Positions 13,480-24,935 of a DNA stretch of 64,000 bases are shown here, piece by piece. Position 1 is the stretch's first letter. Every line of letters starts with the position of its first letter. The notes beneath the pieces are model-generated. The model was given only the letters and a program-made list of their open reading frames with translations. It searched no databases and had not been told where the DNA came from. Position numbers and translations under genes: made by a program. Origin of the DNA: Anthoceros angustus (lineage: Eukaryota > Streptophyta > Anthocerotopsida > Anthocerotales > Anthocerotaceae); the NCBI GenBank assembly GCA_010909165.1, contig MU008158.1:3497478-3561477 (forward strand). The letters are read 5' to 3'.

Positions 13480-15824
13480 TCACCTACGGAGGCTTTGCCA
13501 TTTTCGTAAGGTGATTGTTGGAGGCCACTCGAGGGAGGTTGCACTGTCACCTACATAGACACAGGTGGGGTGAGACATGTTTTGAAATTTGATTGGCTGG
13601 TGAGCGATGAAAAAACCGTGTAAAAAAATATCTTGGTTCCTGACCGGCAATGTCGCTGACACGGAGCCGTACACCCGCGATTTGGCGTTTTCTGCCTGTG
13701 AGACAAGACGAGAACCCGACACCAGGCTCCACGGTGAGACACTGTTCAGACGTGCAGTTCTGAACTTCGATAAAGATTCGTTGAGGGGGGTCGGCGAACA
13801 GACCTGCTTGTCCCAGTTGGTGAAGATGGTGATGAGAAGCAAGGAAATGGTCTGTGTGGCAATCCCGCCGAGCATCCCCATCCACAGCCCCTGCCCCAAC
13901 ATGATAAGGCTAGAATGAGGGAATGGACGAGTGTATTACACACATGCACAAGACTTGATGGCACACGGCAGCGGGATTGAAATGTGGTGGTGCACAATGG
14001 CTTACCCTTCCGTTGAGGTGGTACACAAACGCCAAAGTGATGGCAACAGGGAGGCCCACAATGTAGTAGGCCCCCAGATTTGCAAATGCTCCAAAGGCCT
14101 GCCACCCGCATCCCCTAGCCACCCCTGCAGGCAGCAAGCAGCAGGCCCACGGCACACATCAAGTCTAGTCCGACTCCTGGACCGGCTGGCACACAATCGC
14201 GGAGGGCTGAGAAGAAGGCAGCACCTGAACAGACAGCCTGGATGCCATCCATTAGGGTCAAGACTGATAGAAACGGCATCATTGTGGCTACATAGGCAGC
14301 CACCTCCTCCTCGTTGCTGAACGCCCAGCCCCACACATTGCGAATCGAGAAGAGAGTACTGGAAATTGTGATTGCAGTTGCAATTGCCAGCATCAGGGAT
14401 ATGACTACTGCAAACTTGGCTGCAATTGGACGTCCCGCTCCCAATTCATTTGAAATCCGCGTGCTGCACAAGGAAAGGGTGGGGGAACGGGCCGGGCCGG
14501 GCCGGGCCGGGCCGGGCCAACATTGTCAAGTAACAGTCTGCCAGGCTCAGAATGGATACCCCGCAACAACTCGTCTCACCTGGCGGCTGTGCTGAGACCA
14601 TATGGAATCATGTATGCGAGAGAAATAGTGTTCATGCTGCCAGAGACAGACGAGGAGGTTAGTCACAGTGGGACCAGGGTGTCATCAACACTGGAAAAGG
14701 TGATGCTGTAAAGGGGACTAACCATATCGAGAGCGCAGACAGCTCCAGCTGAGGATTTGGCAACAGTCCTGATAGAATCACCAAAAGCTCAAAAGACCAC
14801 CATTCCAGGCTGCCACATGCCACATGCCACACTGTCAGGGCAATTGCAAAGGGTGTACTGGACTGGTATGGAAATATTCCACAGTACATAACTACCCACC
14901 AGACCATTACAGCAGACGGTACAGCCAGCTTGAAGAATCCGGTAAAGTCGTGTAGAGCATCTCTGGAAAATCCAGTCCAAGTCTTCTTGCATGCGGGTGC
15001 AAATTTGATGTAGGCAGCGATGAGGAGGGCATTGAGCCATGCGGAAAGGCAGGAAGCCAATGCTGCCCCCCGGTAGCCCACGCCCAGCTTGTAAATCAAG
15101 AGCCAACAGAGAGGGACGTGCAGGACCATCGTGATGACAACAGAAACCAGCATGGGAACAATTTTGCTCTGAGTCTGAAGGAACTTCTGCATGGGCTGAA
15201 GAACCGCCCAGGCGTAGAGAATGGGTATGAGCCATCGGGCGTATTCCCCCGCCTTGTCAGAGATTTGGGCATCCTGCCCCGCCAGTCTGAGCAGCGAGCC
15301 CATGTTGAACCAGAGCACCGTCACCACCAGGGCCGTGGCGAAGAGCACCACCACCCCCCTCTGCATGAACACTCCCAGCATGCGGTACTGCTTGGCCCCG
15401 TATGCCTGCCCGCACAGAGTCTCCAAGCCGCTCCCCAGCCCAATCTGCAATGCGAGCAAGCATAAATCACGCAGCTTCCACCTCCCCCCTCCTCGGGCCC
15501 CCACAAGCACCCCGTGAATGCAGGCTGCAGCAGCCGTACCATGACGCTGAATCCTGAGACGCTGCCGAAGGACGTCGCAATCGAGGCGCTGGCAAGCGAG
15601 AGCTCATCCAAGTGACCCACAAACATGACGGACACCGTGGTCAGGGAGAACTGGAAAACGTTGACGCCGATCATAGGAGCCGCCATGGCGAGCTGCTTCT
15701 TCACCTCCAGCCACACAGACGATCCGCACGACGAGGGGGGTGGTGGGGAAGTGGAAGGCGGAAGCACCACCTCCCTTCCCTCCCCCTCCAGGGGTAGCAG
15801 CGGCGCTGTCACCGAATCCGCCAT
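13480..15824 (-). CDS. MATE/DETOXIFICATION family efflux transporter
   Basis: Multidrug and toxic compound extrusion carrier, a proton- or sodium-coupled exporter in the plasma or vacuolar membrane; the substrate cannot be told. Seven exons join in frame on the minus strand: 15824-15540, 15444-14900, 14809-14723, 14636-14580, 14463-14225, 14124-14006, 13890-13480, giving 580 aa. The start is the ATG at 15824 (MADSVTAPLLP). Family hallmarks are SLTTVSVMFVGHLDELSLAS, GLGSGLETLCGQAYGAKQY, PSAVMVCLEWWSFELLVILS, GLLPNP, TRISNELGAGRP and CSGVARGCGWQAFGAFANLG, with about twelve hydrophobic segments. The fourth intron contains a GGGCC run (about 14485-14520). After TNWDKQ the last exon reads on for about 115 residues without family similarity, so the true end or a further splice may differ. 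It is divergent from the PQ-loop gene. Confidence 0.93.
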
Positions 15825-16832
15825 CACGCGATTCGTACAGTAACTCGAAGGCTGTTGGGCTGGGCTGGGCTGGGCTGGGGTAGCTGAAAGCTGCAGCTGC
15901 AGCTGCAGCAACAGCAACCGCAACAGCAACACCCGCAGCAACAGCAAGAGCGCTAGAGGCTTGGGAGAAACATTTCCAGCGCTCTGCGCTGCTTGAGACG
16001 CGAAAGCTTCGCGAGCCGCGACGCGAGAGGGAGAGGCCAGGCTTCAGAATCGGGGAATTCTTTGCTCACATGCGCATCTATGTGCACACATGGTCCAAGT
16101 CACGGCATGTTTGCGGCGCAAGCAACCATGCACATAGGACACAAAACGCAAAACTGGGATATGTACATACAGTATGTACATAGAAGAAGAAAAGAATTTT
16201 ATTTAAGTCCACTAAGGACGGATTTCCGTCATGGGACTCGGTACATAACTTCCCAGGTATACATACCTCATTAATGCGCCAGGTAAGATGCTTTAACTCA
16301 GGACTCCAGGAAGCGACCGGCCTGCTCCCTGCCCTTGGAGCCTGGAGCTGGTGCCTGGTGCCTGGTGCCTGGTGCCTGGTGCCTGGTGCCTGGTGCCTGG
16401 TGCCTGGTGCCTGGTGCCTGGTGCCTGGTGCCTGGTGCCTGGTGCCTGGTGCCTGGTGCCTGGTGCCTGGTGCCTGGAGCCTGGAGCCTGGAGCCTGGAG
16501 CCTGGAGCCTGGAGCCTGGACTCCGAGTCCTCACATTCTCGCAGAAGCCGCGATACCAGGAAGCGACCCACTTTTACCGGGACCGGGGCCTATCGCAACG
16601 TGTCGCGGTCTTTCCGGCCTAACGTGGCTCTCGCCAGGTGTCCCCGTGCCACTGCCAAATCGCCGAAATTGTAATTCTGAGCTCCCCTTCGAGGTGCCGT
16701 CCTCCATCGCTAGGGCAGCGGGCTGCTTGCTCTTCATCCCAAGGCGGGCGGGTGCGGGGATCTTCTTCGCTTGCGGGACAAAGAGGAGCAGCCGGGAAGG
16801 GAAGGGAAGAGAAGGGAAGGGAGGCAGGAGCC
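15825..16832. promoter_or_regulatory. intergenic region between divergent MATE and MPDU1 genes
   Basis: About 1 kb between the two start codons. It contains GGGCT repeats (about 15857-15880), a GCAGCT run and AACAGC triplets (15892-15955), the 7-bp minisatellite at 16336-16521, and a GGGAA/GAAGGGAAGG purine run just upstream of the plus-strand ATG. The predicted proteins across the minisatellite are artefacts. Confidence 0.5.
16336..16521. repeat. 7-bp minisatellite, GGTGCCT then GGAGCCT
   Basis: About 18 uninterrupted GGTGCCT units followed by about six GGAGCCT units, flanked by a few GGAGCTG-type units on the left. A single C-to-A or T-to-A type change distinguishes the two blocks, showing that expansion happened separately after the variant arose. 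The length is not a multiple of three, so all three frames repeat (VPGAWCL, TRHQAPG and so on). Confidence 0.93.
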
Positions 16833-18200
16833 ATGGATTACTCCGTGGCTGGGATAAATTTCACTTGCCTGGTCGAGTCGGCCCTGGGTGCGCGCATCCC
16901 TCACAAGGAATGTGCGCTGCCTCTCATTTCCAAGCTCCTAGGCTACGCCATTATAGCGGCCTCCACCATTGTCAAGCTGCCGCAGGTCTGTTTCTAACCG
17001 CTTGCTGCGTTTGGACTTTGGTTTTCGATTCAGCGTCACTCACGTTACCCTGCGTCGCAGATTATGATTATCTTGAGGAATAAAAGCATCAAGGGATTGA
17101 GTGTCTCGTCCTTTGAGTTGGAAGTTGTTGGTTTCACTATTGCATTGGCCTACTGCATTTTCAAGCAGCTTCCTTTCTCGGCGTATGGGGAACTGTTTTT
17201 TCTTCTCCTTCAGGGTATGCACTGCTTGTATGTTGTTACCGCCTTCCCTCTGCCCGGACTGTAGTGTAGTGTACTCACAATCTACTCTTGTTTTGCTTGC
17301 AGCAATTGTTCTCATGTCTCTCATTTACTACCTTTCTCCATCGCTTGGAGTTTCGGTGTGGGTCAAGTCTGCCATGTATCCTACTTTTCAGCTGCAAGTC
17401 CTCTTTAACTTGTTTGATGTGTCATCACGATAGCAGTTGTATGTCGGAATCTTAACGAGTTTCTAGATACTGTGCCGTGGCACCATCTCTTTTGGCTGGT
17501 AGATTCGATCCTGTCGTTTATGAGACGCTATATGTCAGTGCTTTCCTACTCCTCACCTCCGTTCTTTCACTTCTGCGCAACCCTTAGCTCATCACAGCGC
17601 CTGTGGATGGAATCATAACGTTCCCTGCCCCCACTGTTAACAGGCCTGCCAACATGCTATCTTTTTCTTCTCCAGACTACCTCAAATTTATTCCAACTTC
17701 CAGGTATCCAGCTCTGCTTTCTTTCAGCCTATGCGGATTTGGCAGCGTCCTACAGCCTGCTTCTTCTGTCTTCCAGAGCAAAAGCACAGGGCAGCTAAGC
17801 TTCTCAACCAATTTCATGAGCTTCGCTGGTTGTGTCGGTAAGCATTTCTGCAATTACGACCTCATTCCTGGTGAAAAATCCTTCTTTTTTCTTGTACCCG
17901 CTCTTCTATCAGAACTGACTGCTGGCTTCCTACACAGTTCGGCTCTTCACGAGCATACAGGAGGGTGCTCCTTCCAGCAGTATCCTGAACGCCAGTCATT
18001 TTGTCGCTTTTCATTTTTTTGGCGTTTCAACCAATTACAGCTTGTTGAGCCATGTCTGACGAGATGCAATTGCAGGCTTTCCTTGATACACGGCAGTGAT
18101 CTTGGGAAGCCTCTTGGGCTTCGTCACCAACGGCACCGTCGTACTTCAAATTGTGGCGTACGGAAATAGGGTAAAGGATTCTAAAGAAAAACGAGCATAA
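16833..18200 (+). CDS. MPDU1: mannose-P-dolichol utilization defect 1 homolog (PQ-loop protein)
   Basis: PQ-loop membrane protein of the MPDU1 family, needed in the ER for use of dolichol-phosphate sugars in glycan and GPI-anchor assembly. Eight exons join in frame: 16833-16985, 17061-17214, 17303-17375, 17467-17533, 17644-17703, 17777-17837, 17938-17979, 18097-18200, giving 237 aa, the usual family length. The two PQ-loops are visible as [21 protein letters not shown] (exons 1-2, PQ at about residue 50) and [20 protein letters not shown] (PQ at about 162), followed by [12 protein letters not shown] and [20 protein letters not shown]. The lysine-rich end (KDSKEKRA) is compatible with ER retrieval. 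Exons 5-8 are short (42-104 bp) and easily missed; the long open frame at 17603-18169 is a shadow through their introns. Confidence 0.93.
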
Positions 18201-18317
18201 TCCAGCAACAGGTAGGTAGGCACTGTAGTAGGGGTAGGAGGGTATAGCGGAATCAGTAATTTGAGATTGAGATAGCCGGATCCGGCGTCGCTGATATGTA
18301 TTGCCCGGTATGTTTTA

Positions 18318-19385
18318 TCAAGTCTCAAACTTCGCATGTGCAAAGTCCCCAAAGTCATCCGAATCCACGTCATCAGGAGACTTAGGCAAGGGCTTTATGC
18401 TGGGTCTCTGGCCAGGATTGAATGGCCTTGCCGGCTGAGAAGGAGAAGGCTGGGAATTGGAATTGGATGTTTTGGGCGGTCCAGACTGTGTGAAGAGATT
18501 CGGCGGTGGGAGAGCACGCTGCCCACCTGTGTCGAGTGCTGGGCTGGATGATGCACTATCATACTGGCCTAAGCTACCAACACTGCTTCTTCTGGAAACG
18601 GATTCGACCAGCCTGTCTCCGACGTTGTCGGTGTTACCTGTCAAGAGATCCTGAAAATCCACAGCTCTGTCTCTGCCAGAACTGGATCCGGCACCCGCGT
18701 TGAGTGAAGCTCGAATTCCCGGCAGGAGCATCTCCATGTTTTGCGATTGGAGGGATGGCCTCTTCACTGACAGCCTCGGACGCCTTGGTGTGTACTCTGG
18801 AGCCTACAGGAAATTGACAATTGACACGGCAGCACAGTAAGTGTTTGCGGACCGTTTTCCCAGCCTACCGCAGGCGCTGGATAGGGTTTTACCTGAGGTG
18901 CAGGTAGATCTCGAGGACAGAAGAGCTTTCTCTCATATTTGTCTCGGATCCAGGCCTCCACCGCCTCAGTGGAAGAATCCGGGGTAGGCTTCAACCGCGG
19001 TGATCCCTGTGGCACGTTGCCTGCGGCGAAGGCAACCGTAGAGTCATCACTGCGGGCACAAGGGCGACTTGCTGCAGAGGAAATTCACAATGAGACAACC
19101 GTGCCTACACTCCCAGTAAGAAGAAGCAATAGCATTGCCGATGGTGCGCATCCGATGGACTTCTTGAGGTGTCCATTTGTCAAGGCCAATGCACTTGGTG
19201 CGGGTGATGTGCGCACCAATTCGACGATGGATACCGTAGCATCTATTGCACAGAAACACCGCTAGCGTGATGGAAGCGAAGCGGGGATACTTGGCCCCGC
19301 AATCTGCACAGGAAGAATTGGCAGGCGCAGCCAGCACCTGCCGGAGCTCAATCTCCTCGGCTGACTCTGGCTCCTTGTGGGACAT
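18318..19385 (-). CDS. ARF GTPase-activating protein (AGD5-like)
   Basis: Stimulates GTP hydrolysis on ARF small GTPases at Golgi or endosomal membranes. Three exons join in frame: 19385-19111, 19049-18893, 18803-18318, giving 305 aa. The N-terminal ARF-GAP zinc finger reads CADCGAKYPRFASITLAVFL then CNRC (C26, C29, C46, C49), followed by GIHRRIGAHITRTKCIGLDKW with the family's arginine. The second exon ends the GAP domain with STEAVEAWIRDKYERKLFCP. The C-terminal half is Ser/Pro/Gln-rich and disordered and ends DSDDFGDFAHAKFET, resembling clathrin/adaptor-type DFGDF motifs. The usual YWEANLP phrase is replaced by YWDDDST at the exon 1-2 junction, so that splice is the least certain. It converges on MPDU1 with 117 bp between the stops. 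Confidence 0.9.
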
Positions 19386-19504
19386 CTTTCCACCTCCAGT
19401 CCAGTCGTCAGATCACGCATTCCAACTGCCACTGGATGGTATCACGTGTCCAGCTACAAAAACTTAACAAGTACCCTTATAGGAGCACCCCGTTTCCATC
19501 GACG

Positions 19505-20740
19505 TGGGGCAGTCACGCAGTTAGCGGCAATAACATCACCAGCACTACGCCTGCAAGTAGCCCGCGGACCTTCCACGGGACGATTTGCAGTCAGGACATC
19601 TGCTGCTCTTTATTCCAGCAAGAGTATCCGAGAATATATGAGAGATTAAAGAGAGTTTCCCATCTTTGCCTAAGCTAGGAGCTTAACTCTCTCCACTCGA
19701 TCTTCTCCTAAATAACTCTCCTCTAGCACGCTCACACTCTAGGCTCCCAGAACCTGTAGGCACCTCCGTCCTATCCTCACAAGAGTGTTGCCCTAAGTGC
19801 TAGGATCCTCCTAGATATGCTCACACTCTAAGCTCTCAAAGCCTATATGCACCCTAGTCCTATCCTCACGAGTGTGGCTCCAAATGCTAGGATCATAGGA
19901 TGATCTTCTTTAAGTCTAGCCTCATATCCTTTTATAGGGAGGCTTACATCATTCCAAAAGTAATTGCCTAAAGCAAGTTTGGGTAACATTAGAGGATATT
20001 CAGAAAGGATCTTGGACGATCACTCCATATGTTGGCTATCACTGAGGTATTTGCCTTTGCCGTTCCAAGAATTAGTGGCTCCATCTGAGGCTCATCCACT
20101 ACGGTTCCCAACACAGGAGCCTTCTCTTTCTTCCACCATATTCTCTCTGCTCTGCCTGGCTCTTTAGGATCGACCATCTCCAGCCAGCGCCCTAGCTAAA
20201 AGATGCTTCAACCTGGCTCTTCAAGTAACACCTCCTTTCTAGCAAGGTGGGGCAGTCATGCAGTTAGCGGCAATAACATCACCAGACACCAGCACTACGC
20301 CTCCAACTAGCCCGCCGTCCTTCCACGGGATGACTTGCAGACAGCACGTCTGTCGATGCTCTTTATTCCAGCAAGAGTCTAGAAGAATACATAAGAGATC
20401 AAAGAGAGCTCCCCATCTTTGCCTAAGCTAGGAGCGTAGCTCTCTCCCCTCGATCTCCTCCTCAACAGCTCTCCTCTAGCACGCTCATACTCTAGGCTCC
20501 CAAAACCTGTAGGCACCTCAGTCCTATCCTCACAAGAGTGTAGCCCTAAGTGCTAGGATATCCTAGCACTTAGGGCTACACTTTTGTGAGGATCGATCCT
20601 CCTAGACATGCTCACACTCTAGGCTCCCAAAGCCTGTAGGTACTCTAGTCCTATCCTCACAAGAGTGTAGCCGTAAGTGCTAGGATCCTCCTAGACATGC
20701 TCACACTCTAGGCTCCCAAAGCCCGTAGGTACTGACAGAC
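19505..20740. mobile_element. short element with terminal direct repeats (TRIM/LARD-like) or two tandem solo LTRs
   Basis: A block beginning GGGGCAGTCACGCAGTTAGC at about 19505 and running to about 19895 recurs at about 20248-20720 with scattered substitutions and indels. About 350 bp of unrelated sequence separates the copies and codes for nothing recognisable. Inside each copy a sub-unit of roughly 100 bp (agtgctaggatcctcctaga ... cctatcctcacaagagtgt) repeats two to four times. The size and layout suit a terminal-repeat retrotransposon in miniature, but I could not find a primer-binding site or clean target duplication. It marks the edge between the gene island and the repeat-rich part. Confidence 0.5.
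20526..20593. repeat. 68-bp near-perfect palindrome
   Basis: Arms 20526-20559 and 20560-20593 are reverse complements with one mismatch (20536/20583) and no spacer, centred on GGATATCC. It lies inside the second copy of the direct repeat, where the sub-unit is present in inverted orientation. Confidence 0.92.
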
Positions 20741-22178
20741 ACTCATTTAAAACTTTCTCACCCACATATGATGCCAATCAGTGGGCTTTCCATCAAAGGC
20801 TTGGGCAGCTCCCAGACGAGTCTTCACTTAGACCGTTCCGCAAGCTGTCTTCTAATGTTGCAAGCAATCTGTTTGGTTCAGCCAATTGCACAAACGGTAG
20901 AGAGAGGTGCCCTACTGAGAATCGTCATAGCCATTCCTCGTGTCATTGTTGTTCTGTCTATAACTATGAAATGGGTCAAGAAACATCTTGTTTAAAAGAG
21001 CTTCTCTTGAGGATTGTAGAACATATTTTTCTGTCTATAACTATGAAATGGGTCAAGAAACATCTTGTTTATAAGAGCTTCTCTTGAGGATTGTAGAACA
21101 TATTTTTCCGGAATTGAAAGCCCAATATTTTACTAATGAAAAGAAATAACTACATTCCCGTTATTTTCCTTCAAAAAAATGCCCATAAGCGCTGGTCGTT
21201 CAGGGGTTAAACCCCTTGCGTACACACATGATCTCCAAGCAGCAATCAACAAGCCATAATAATTGTTGTACGCAAGCAATCAACAAGCCATACTAATTGT
21301 TGAATATCTAGAAAGGCGGGTATTGCTAAGAGCTTGTTGACGTTTTGTATTTTTAGAGTTGGATTTATAACGTATATATAATTTTTTTTGTTGAATTTTT
21401 GTTGTTAATAATTGTTGTCTTAGCAGCAATCAACAAGCCATAATAATTGTTGAATATCTAGAAAGGCGGGTATTGCTAACAGCTTATTGACGTTTTGTAT
21501 TTTTAGAGTTGGATTTGTAACGTATATATAATTTTTTTTGTTGAATTTTTGGAGTTGTCATCTTATAGAGAACTTGGATCAAGTATTAACCCCATAATGT
21601 CCCGAGTCTAGGGCTATTTTCTCAATTATTAAATCAATAATATCTGTTTAAGTTTACTTCCCCCATTTTCCGGTTACCGCCCTAGAATGATAGTCTTCAA
21701 TAGTTATTCACCGTTGGCTGGATGTGCCAGCACCCCTTCCATTCTAATCATGGGGATTCCCATTTCATGATCAATCACTATCCACAAAATGGAACATTAG
21801 GATTGGCCTTCTAATGTGTATTGCCAAAAATTAACTAGAAAGAGGCGAAACCGGAGAGCAAGTTGATTTCGCCCTAGAAGCACCCACTGGAAGGCTGGCC
21901 TTTTCTATCAATGTAGATAAGCATATCTACGCTAGATGCAATTAGTTTCGTAAAGAGCGGTGAAGTCTTATTTTTGAGTTTCTTTATACCCACACACTCT
22001 CTGTCATGGCGCATTCCTATTACATACATCCATGAAAAACCCCGCGACCCATGTATTAATAATGTTGAATAATTATAACTTGTAATGATAGGTTATACGC
22101 CTTGCCTGTCCCAAGCCCTTGTATGCCTTGCAACGTCCTTGGCCCTTGTATACCTTGCCCGTGCTTGGCCCTCGTAAC
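20741..22178. other. non-coding region with tandem and direct duplications
   Basis: No gene was recognised. A 77-bp unit is tandemly doubled (20952-21028, 21029-21105). A block of about 108 bp starting 'aattgttgaatatctagaaa' occurs at 21295-21402 and 21443-21551, each preceded by 'agcaatcaacaagccata'. The rest (21552-22178) shows nothing clear. Confidence 0.6.
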
Positions 22179-22997
22179 CTAGGTCACGAGCTTGCTTACC
22201 TCATGTCTTTCGCGAGCGATGGCGAACATGACATCGCGGATGGCATCGTGAGTGGCAATGCGATGACCTTTATGGGGACAATTACGAGCAAGGTGTACCC
22301 CAGAATCATCGAGGGCAGAGCCGCACTCGCAAGTAAGGAGCGAAGAAGCCACAGGCTGGAGCAGGCCAAGACGGAATCGCATCGCAGTAGTGAAGGTGGT
22401 TGGTGCGATGTGAAAACCCCATATGCATGGGCAGGCCAGTAGCCAAGCACCTGCGCCCTTCCCAGAACAAGAGCGGAGCTGCGCTCTTGTGGACCTGGGG
22501 ATGGAGGGGTCCTGGAGGACAGATCGGAAAGCCTGGCCGAGCTGCTTCTCGAGCAGGGATGCCTGCAACCCCCTGAAACCATCAGTAATAAATGTCGAGA
22601 AAGGAGGGAAGTCCTTCCGAGCATCCACTGATAACAAGTCTCTAGCCTGCCTCAAGGACGTTTGGAGAGAGCAGGTTCCCTCCTCCACACCTGATACAAG
22701 ATCCTCCAGAAAGGGCCTATCATGGAGGATGAAGCGAGAAGCCAAAGCAGGGGCAGAGAGGGCCCAACTGCCCAGGAAAGCCGCCGGGGAAGAGACCTCC
22801 ATCGAGAGCAGACCTGTGCCTCCAAATTGCACAGGGATACCAACCGCCCTTTTGACCCCTGAACGACCAAGAGGCCCAAATTTGGAACTTCGGCATACTG
22901 AATGGGGAAATTTTCGGAAAAAATCATCGGTGTGTTCGCCACTCGAAGTGCTCTCTTTCCATCTAAAGAACACACCCAAAAAAAAAAAACACAACAA
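22179..22997 (-). pseudogene. non-LTR retrotransposon fragment: C-terminal region with CCHC knuckle
   Basis: An open frame of 272 aa matches the region downstream of the RT domain in non-LTR elements: the linker GIPVQFGGTGLLSMEVSSPA and LGSWALSAP, then MRFRLGLLQPV, the knuckle CECGSALDDSGVHLARNC and HDAIRDVMFAIARE. It stops before the endonuclease motif found in the sister copy at 26377-26757. No RT core is attached, so it is a truncated copy, in the opposite orientation to the 26-kb copy. Confidence 0.75.
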
Positions 22998-23550
22998 GAT
23001 TCACCGAAAGAAACGATGAGAGATTGCATAAGAATCACCATAGCTGCTTCTGTCCTCTCCAAAACTCTAGGTCCCTTGTGTTTTCTCTCGCCTTCCCCAT
23101 AGACCACAACAACTCAAGGCCACATTGTACAGTGCCAACATGGATGCATCAAACGCTCTAGTCTCCAATGGAACTACCAGTTGCATGATCGGGCTCGCTT
23201 GTCACTACTCCCGCCCTCACCGGGTTCATAACCAGCCAAGAATGGTTGGTGGGCATGGTGGACTCCAACTATTCACGTCCACCGACCCGGCCAGCACAAT
23301 CACCAGCCTGCGGAGCATGGGGACTTCGTAGGTAGTGCCGGTGGGCAGAAGACTAGGAGACCTGGAGCGATTGGCGGGCAGGAGCCGGTTGTTGCGTTGT
23401 GGCGGTTGGGGGTGTACGTCGTGACAAGGAAGCTAGCCAATACAACATGAGCATGTGGCATCCAAATTGAACCACAACAGAGTGCTTGTGCTTTTGTGGG
23501 TTAGCTTGCATGGATGTGTCTTTTTTTGTCTCCCAGGAGACTGGGAAGTT
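22998..23550. other. spacer between retroelement fragments
   Basis: No gene was recognised. 22978-22990 is an A-run beside the end of the non-LTR fragment. The remaining sequence shows no known motif. Confidence 0.4.
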
Positions 23551-24783
23551 TCATTCAATTTGTGAAGGGCTTATTTGTTCACAACGGCAGAATTCAATCT
23601 TCTCAGCAAAACAAATATGACTAGTGGCTCCAGAATCTAAAAACCAAGTTTCTACTTGAGAATGGACAGATGAAAGACAAACAGCTAAGATTGTGGGTGA
23701 CTTAGCTTTTGTTGTTGTGACATTTGATTCAGGGAGACTTGTATCTCGTCGAGGCTCACCGGCCTTTTTCTTCCGGCAATCCTTCTCAATATGGCCGGGT
23801 ATCTTGCACCAATAGCAGGTCATATTTCTGCTTTGGTGCTGCTGTGGATTATATATGGAACGCTGAAAATTTTGGTTGGGGAAGCCACGTCCCCTGCCAC
23901 GTCCTCAAAAGCCCCCTCTGCCTCGAGAAGTGAACAAAATTCTTGAGTTTGATTGACCACTTGAGCTAGCCTTCATTTTATTAAGTCCACAAGTCCTCTC
24001 CTCTGCTAGAAGAGCTCCAAACACCTCCTGAAGTGTAACAGCAGGAGTTGCACCTGCAATTGTTGTTTGACTAGCCGTCCTTACAATGGCGCTTTGTGCG
24101 CTTACAAAAGATTGATATGCTTCAGGAAGAGTAGCAAGTAGGCTGACAGCAGCCTGAACTTCACTTAAATCTGTTTCACAATATGCAAGGTTAGTACGAC
24201 AAGTGCGAAACCTGTTGATATACGACTCCACAGTCTCATTGTCTTTCATACGAAGACTAAAAAATTCCCTGAAGGCTTGTACTAGGGAGGCTGAGCTCCT
24301 ATCCTTATAAATCATCTTAAAGTTATTCCACACATCATTTGAAGTGGTAGCACCCAAGGTATGTGTCATCATATTCGATCTAGGCGAAATAATAATAGTT
24401 CTTGCGCCGATCCTTCCGTTGTCATTCAAAATGAGATCGGGCGGCTCTGGGCGAGAGTTCGGACCGTCTACAACCCCCATCAATTCATTTTCTTCTAAAA
24501 TTTGTGACACCCGCATTGCCCATATAGTGTAATCTGTCCCATTAAATCTATCTCTATCCTTGAATTCTATCCTAAGAGGAGTAAGAAGAGCGGGAGGCAA
24601 AGAAGATCCCGACAAGTTTAATCTAGATTGTACAGCTTGTGGAGAAAAATCCCATATAGAATACTCTACAAGAGTTTCTATCTCTAAAGTTTCAAATAAA
24701 TTGCCAAACAATGTATTGAATGCTTCACTGTCATCACTATCATCATTGAGATCAAAATACATAAAAAGAATGATTAGTACCAA
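23551..24783 (-). pseudogene. Ty1/copia Gag and start of protease, frameshifted
   Basis: The upstream frame (24783-23905) is a copia Gag: DRFNGTDYTIWAMRVSQILEE, MTHTLGATTSNDVWNNFKMI, SYINRFRTCRTNLAY and VSLLATLPEAYQSFVSA. A frameshift near 23905-23830 separates it from the knuckle CYWCKIPGHIEKDC and the protease active site WFLDSGATSHIC (23823-23551). Integrase and RT are missing on the downstream side. The primer-binding site at 25625-25636, same strand and upstream, probably belongs to this element, with the tRNA-like insertion at 24866 lying in its leader. Confidence 0.85.
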
Positions 24784-24865
24784 AGCATATTACAACTAAT
24801 GAGGATGTAAAGGATCTAAGCTAGTGTATATAAATTAACTAAAACAATAGCGAAATAAGAAGCGC

Positions 24866-24935
24866 CTTGGTATAGTGGTTAGCGTTGTTCACCACCCGAG
24901 CCACCGGGTTCGACTTAGTCTAGTGTGGCACCTCG
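24866..24935 (+). repeat. tRNA-like sequence, probable SINE head
   Basis: GCGCCTTGGTATAGTGGTTA is followed by GCG and, about 30 bp on, GGGTTCGACTT. The first matches a Pol III A box (TAGTGGTTAG) and the second a slightly off B box (GTTCGACTT, last C changed). I could not fold a good acceptor stem or anticodon arm, so a functional tRNA is unlikely and a tRNA-derived SINE fits better. Its 3' end is not defined. Confidence 0.5.

Noticed and set aside
16274-17083. 269-aa open frame of VPGAWCL repeats
   Set aside because: Produced by the 7-bp minisatellite and running into MPDU1 exon 1 and its intron in another frame; the real start is 16833.
17603-18169. 188-aa open frame over the 3' half of MPDU1
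   Set aside because: Wrong frame through four introns; the true exons 5-8 join in frame to family motifs.
24866-24935. Functional tRNA gene
   Set aside because: B box is off-consensus and no acceptor stem or anticodon arm could be paired.
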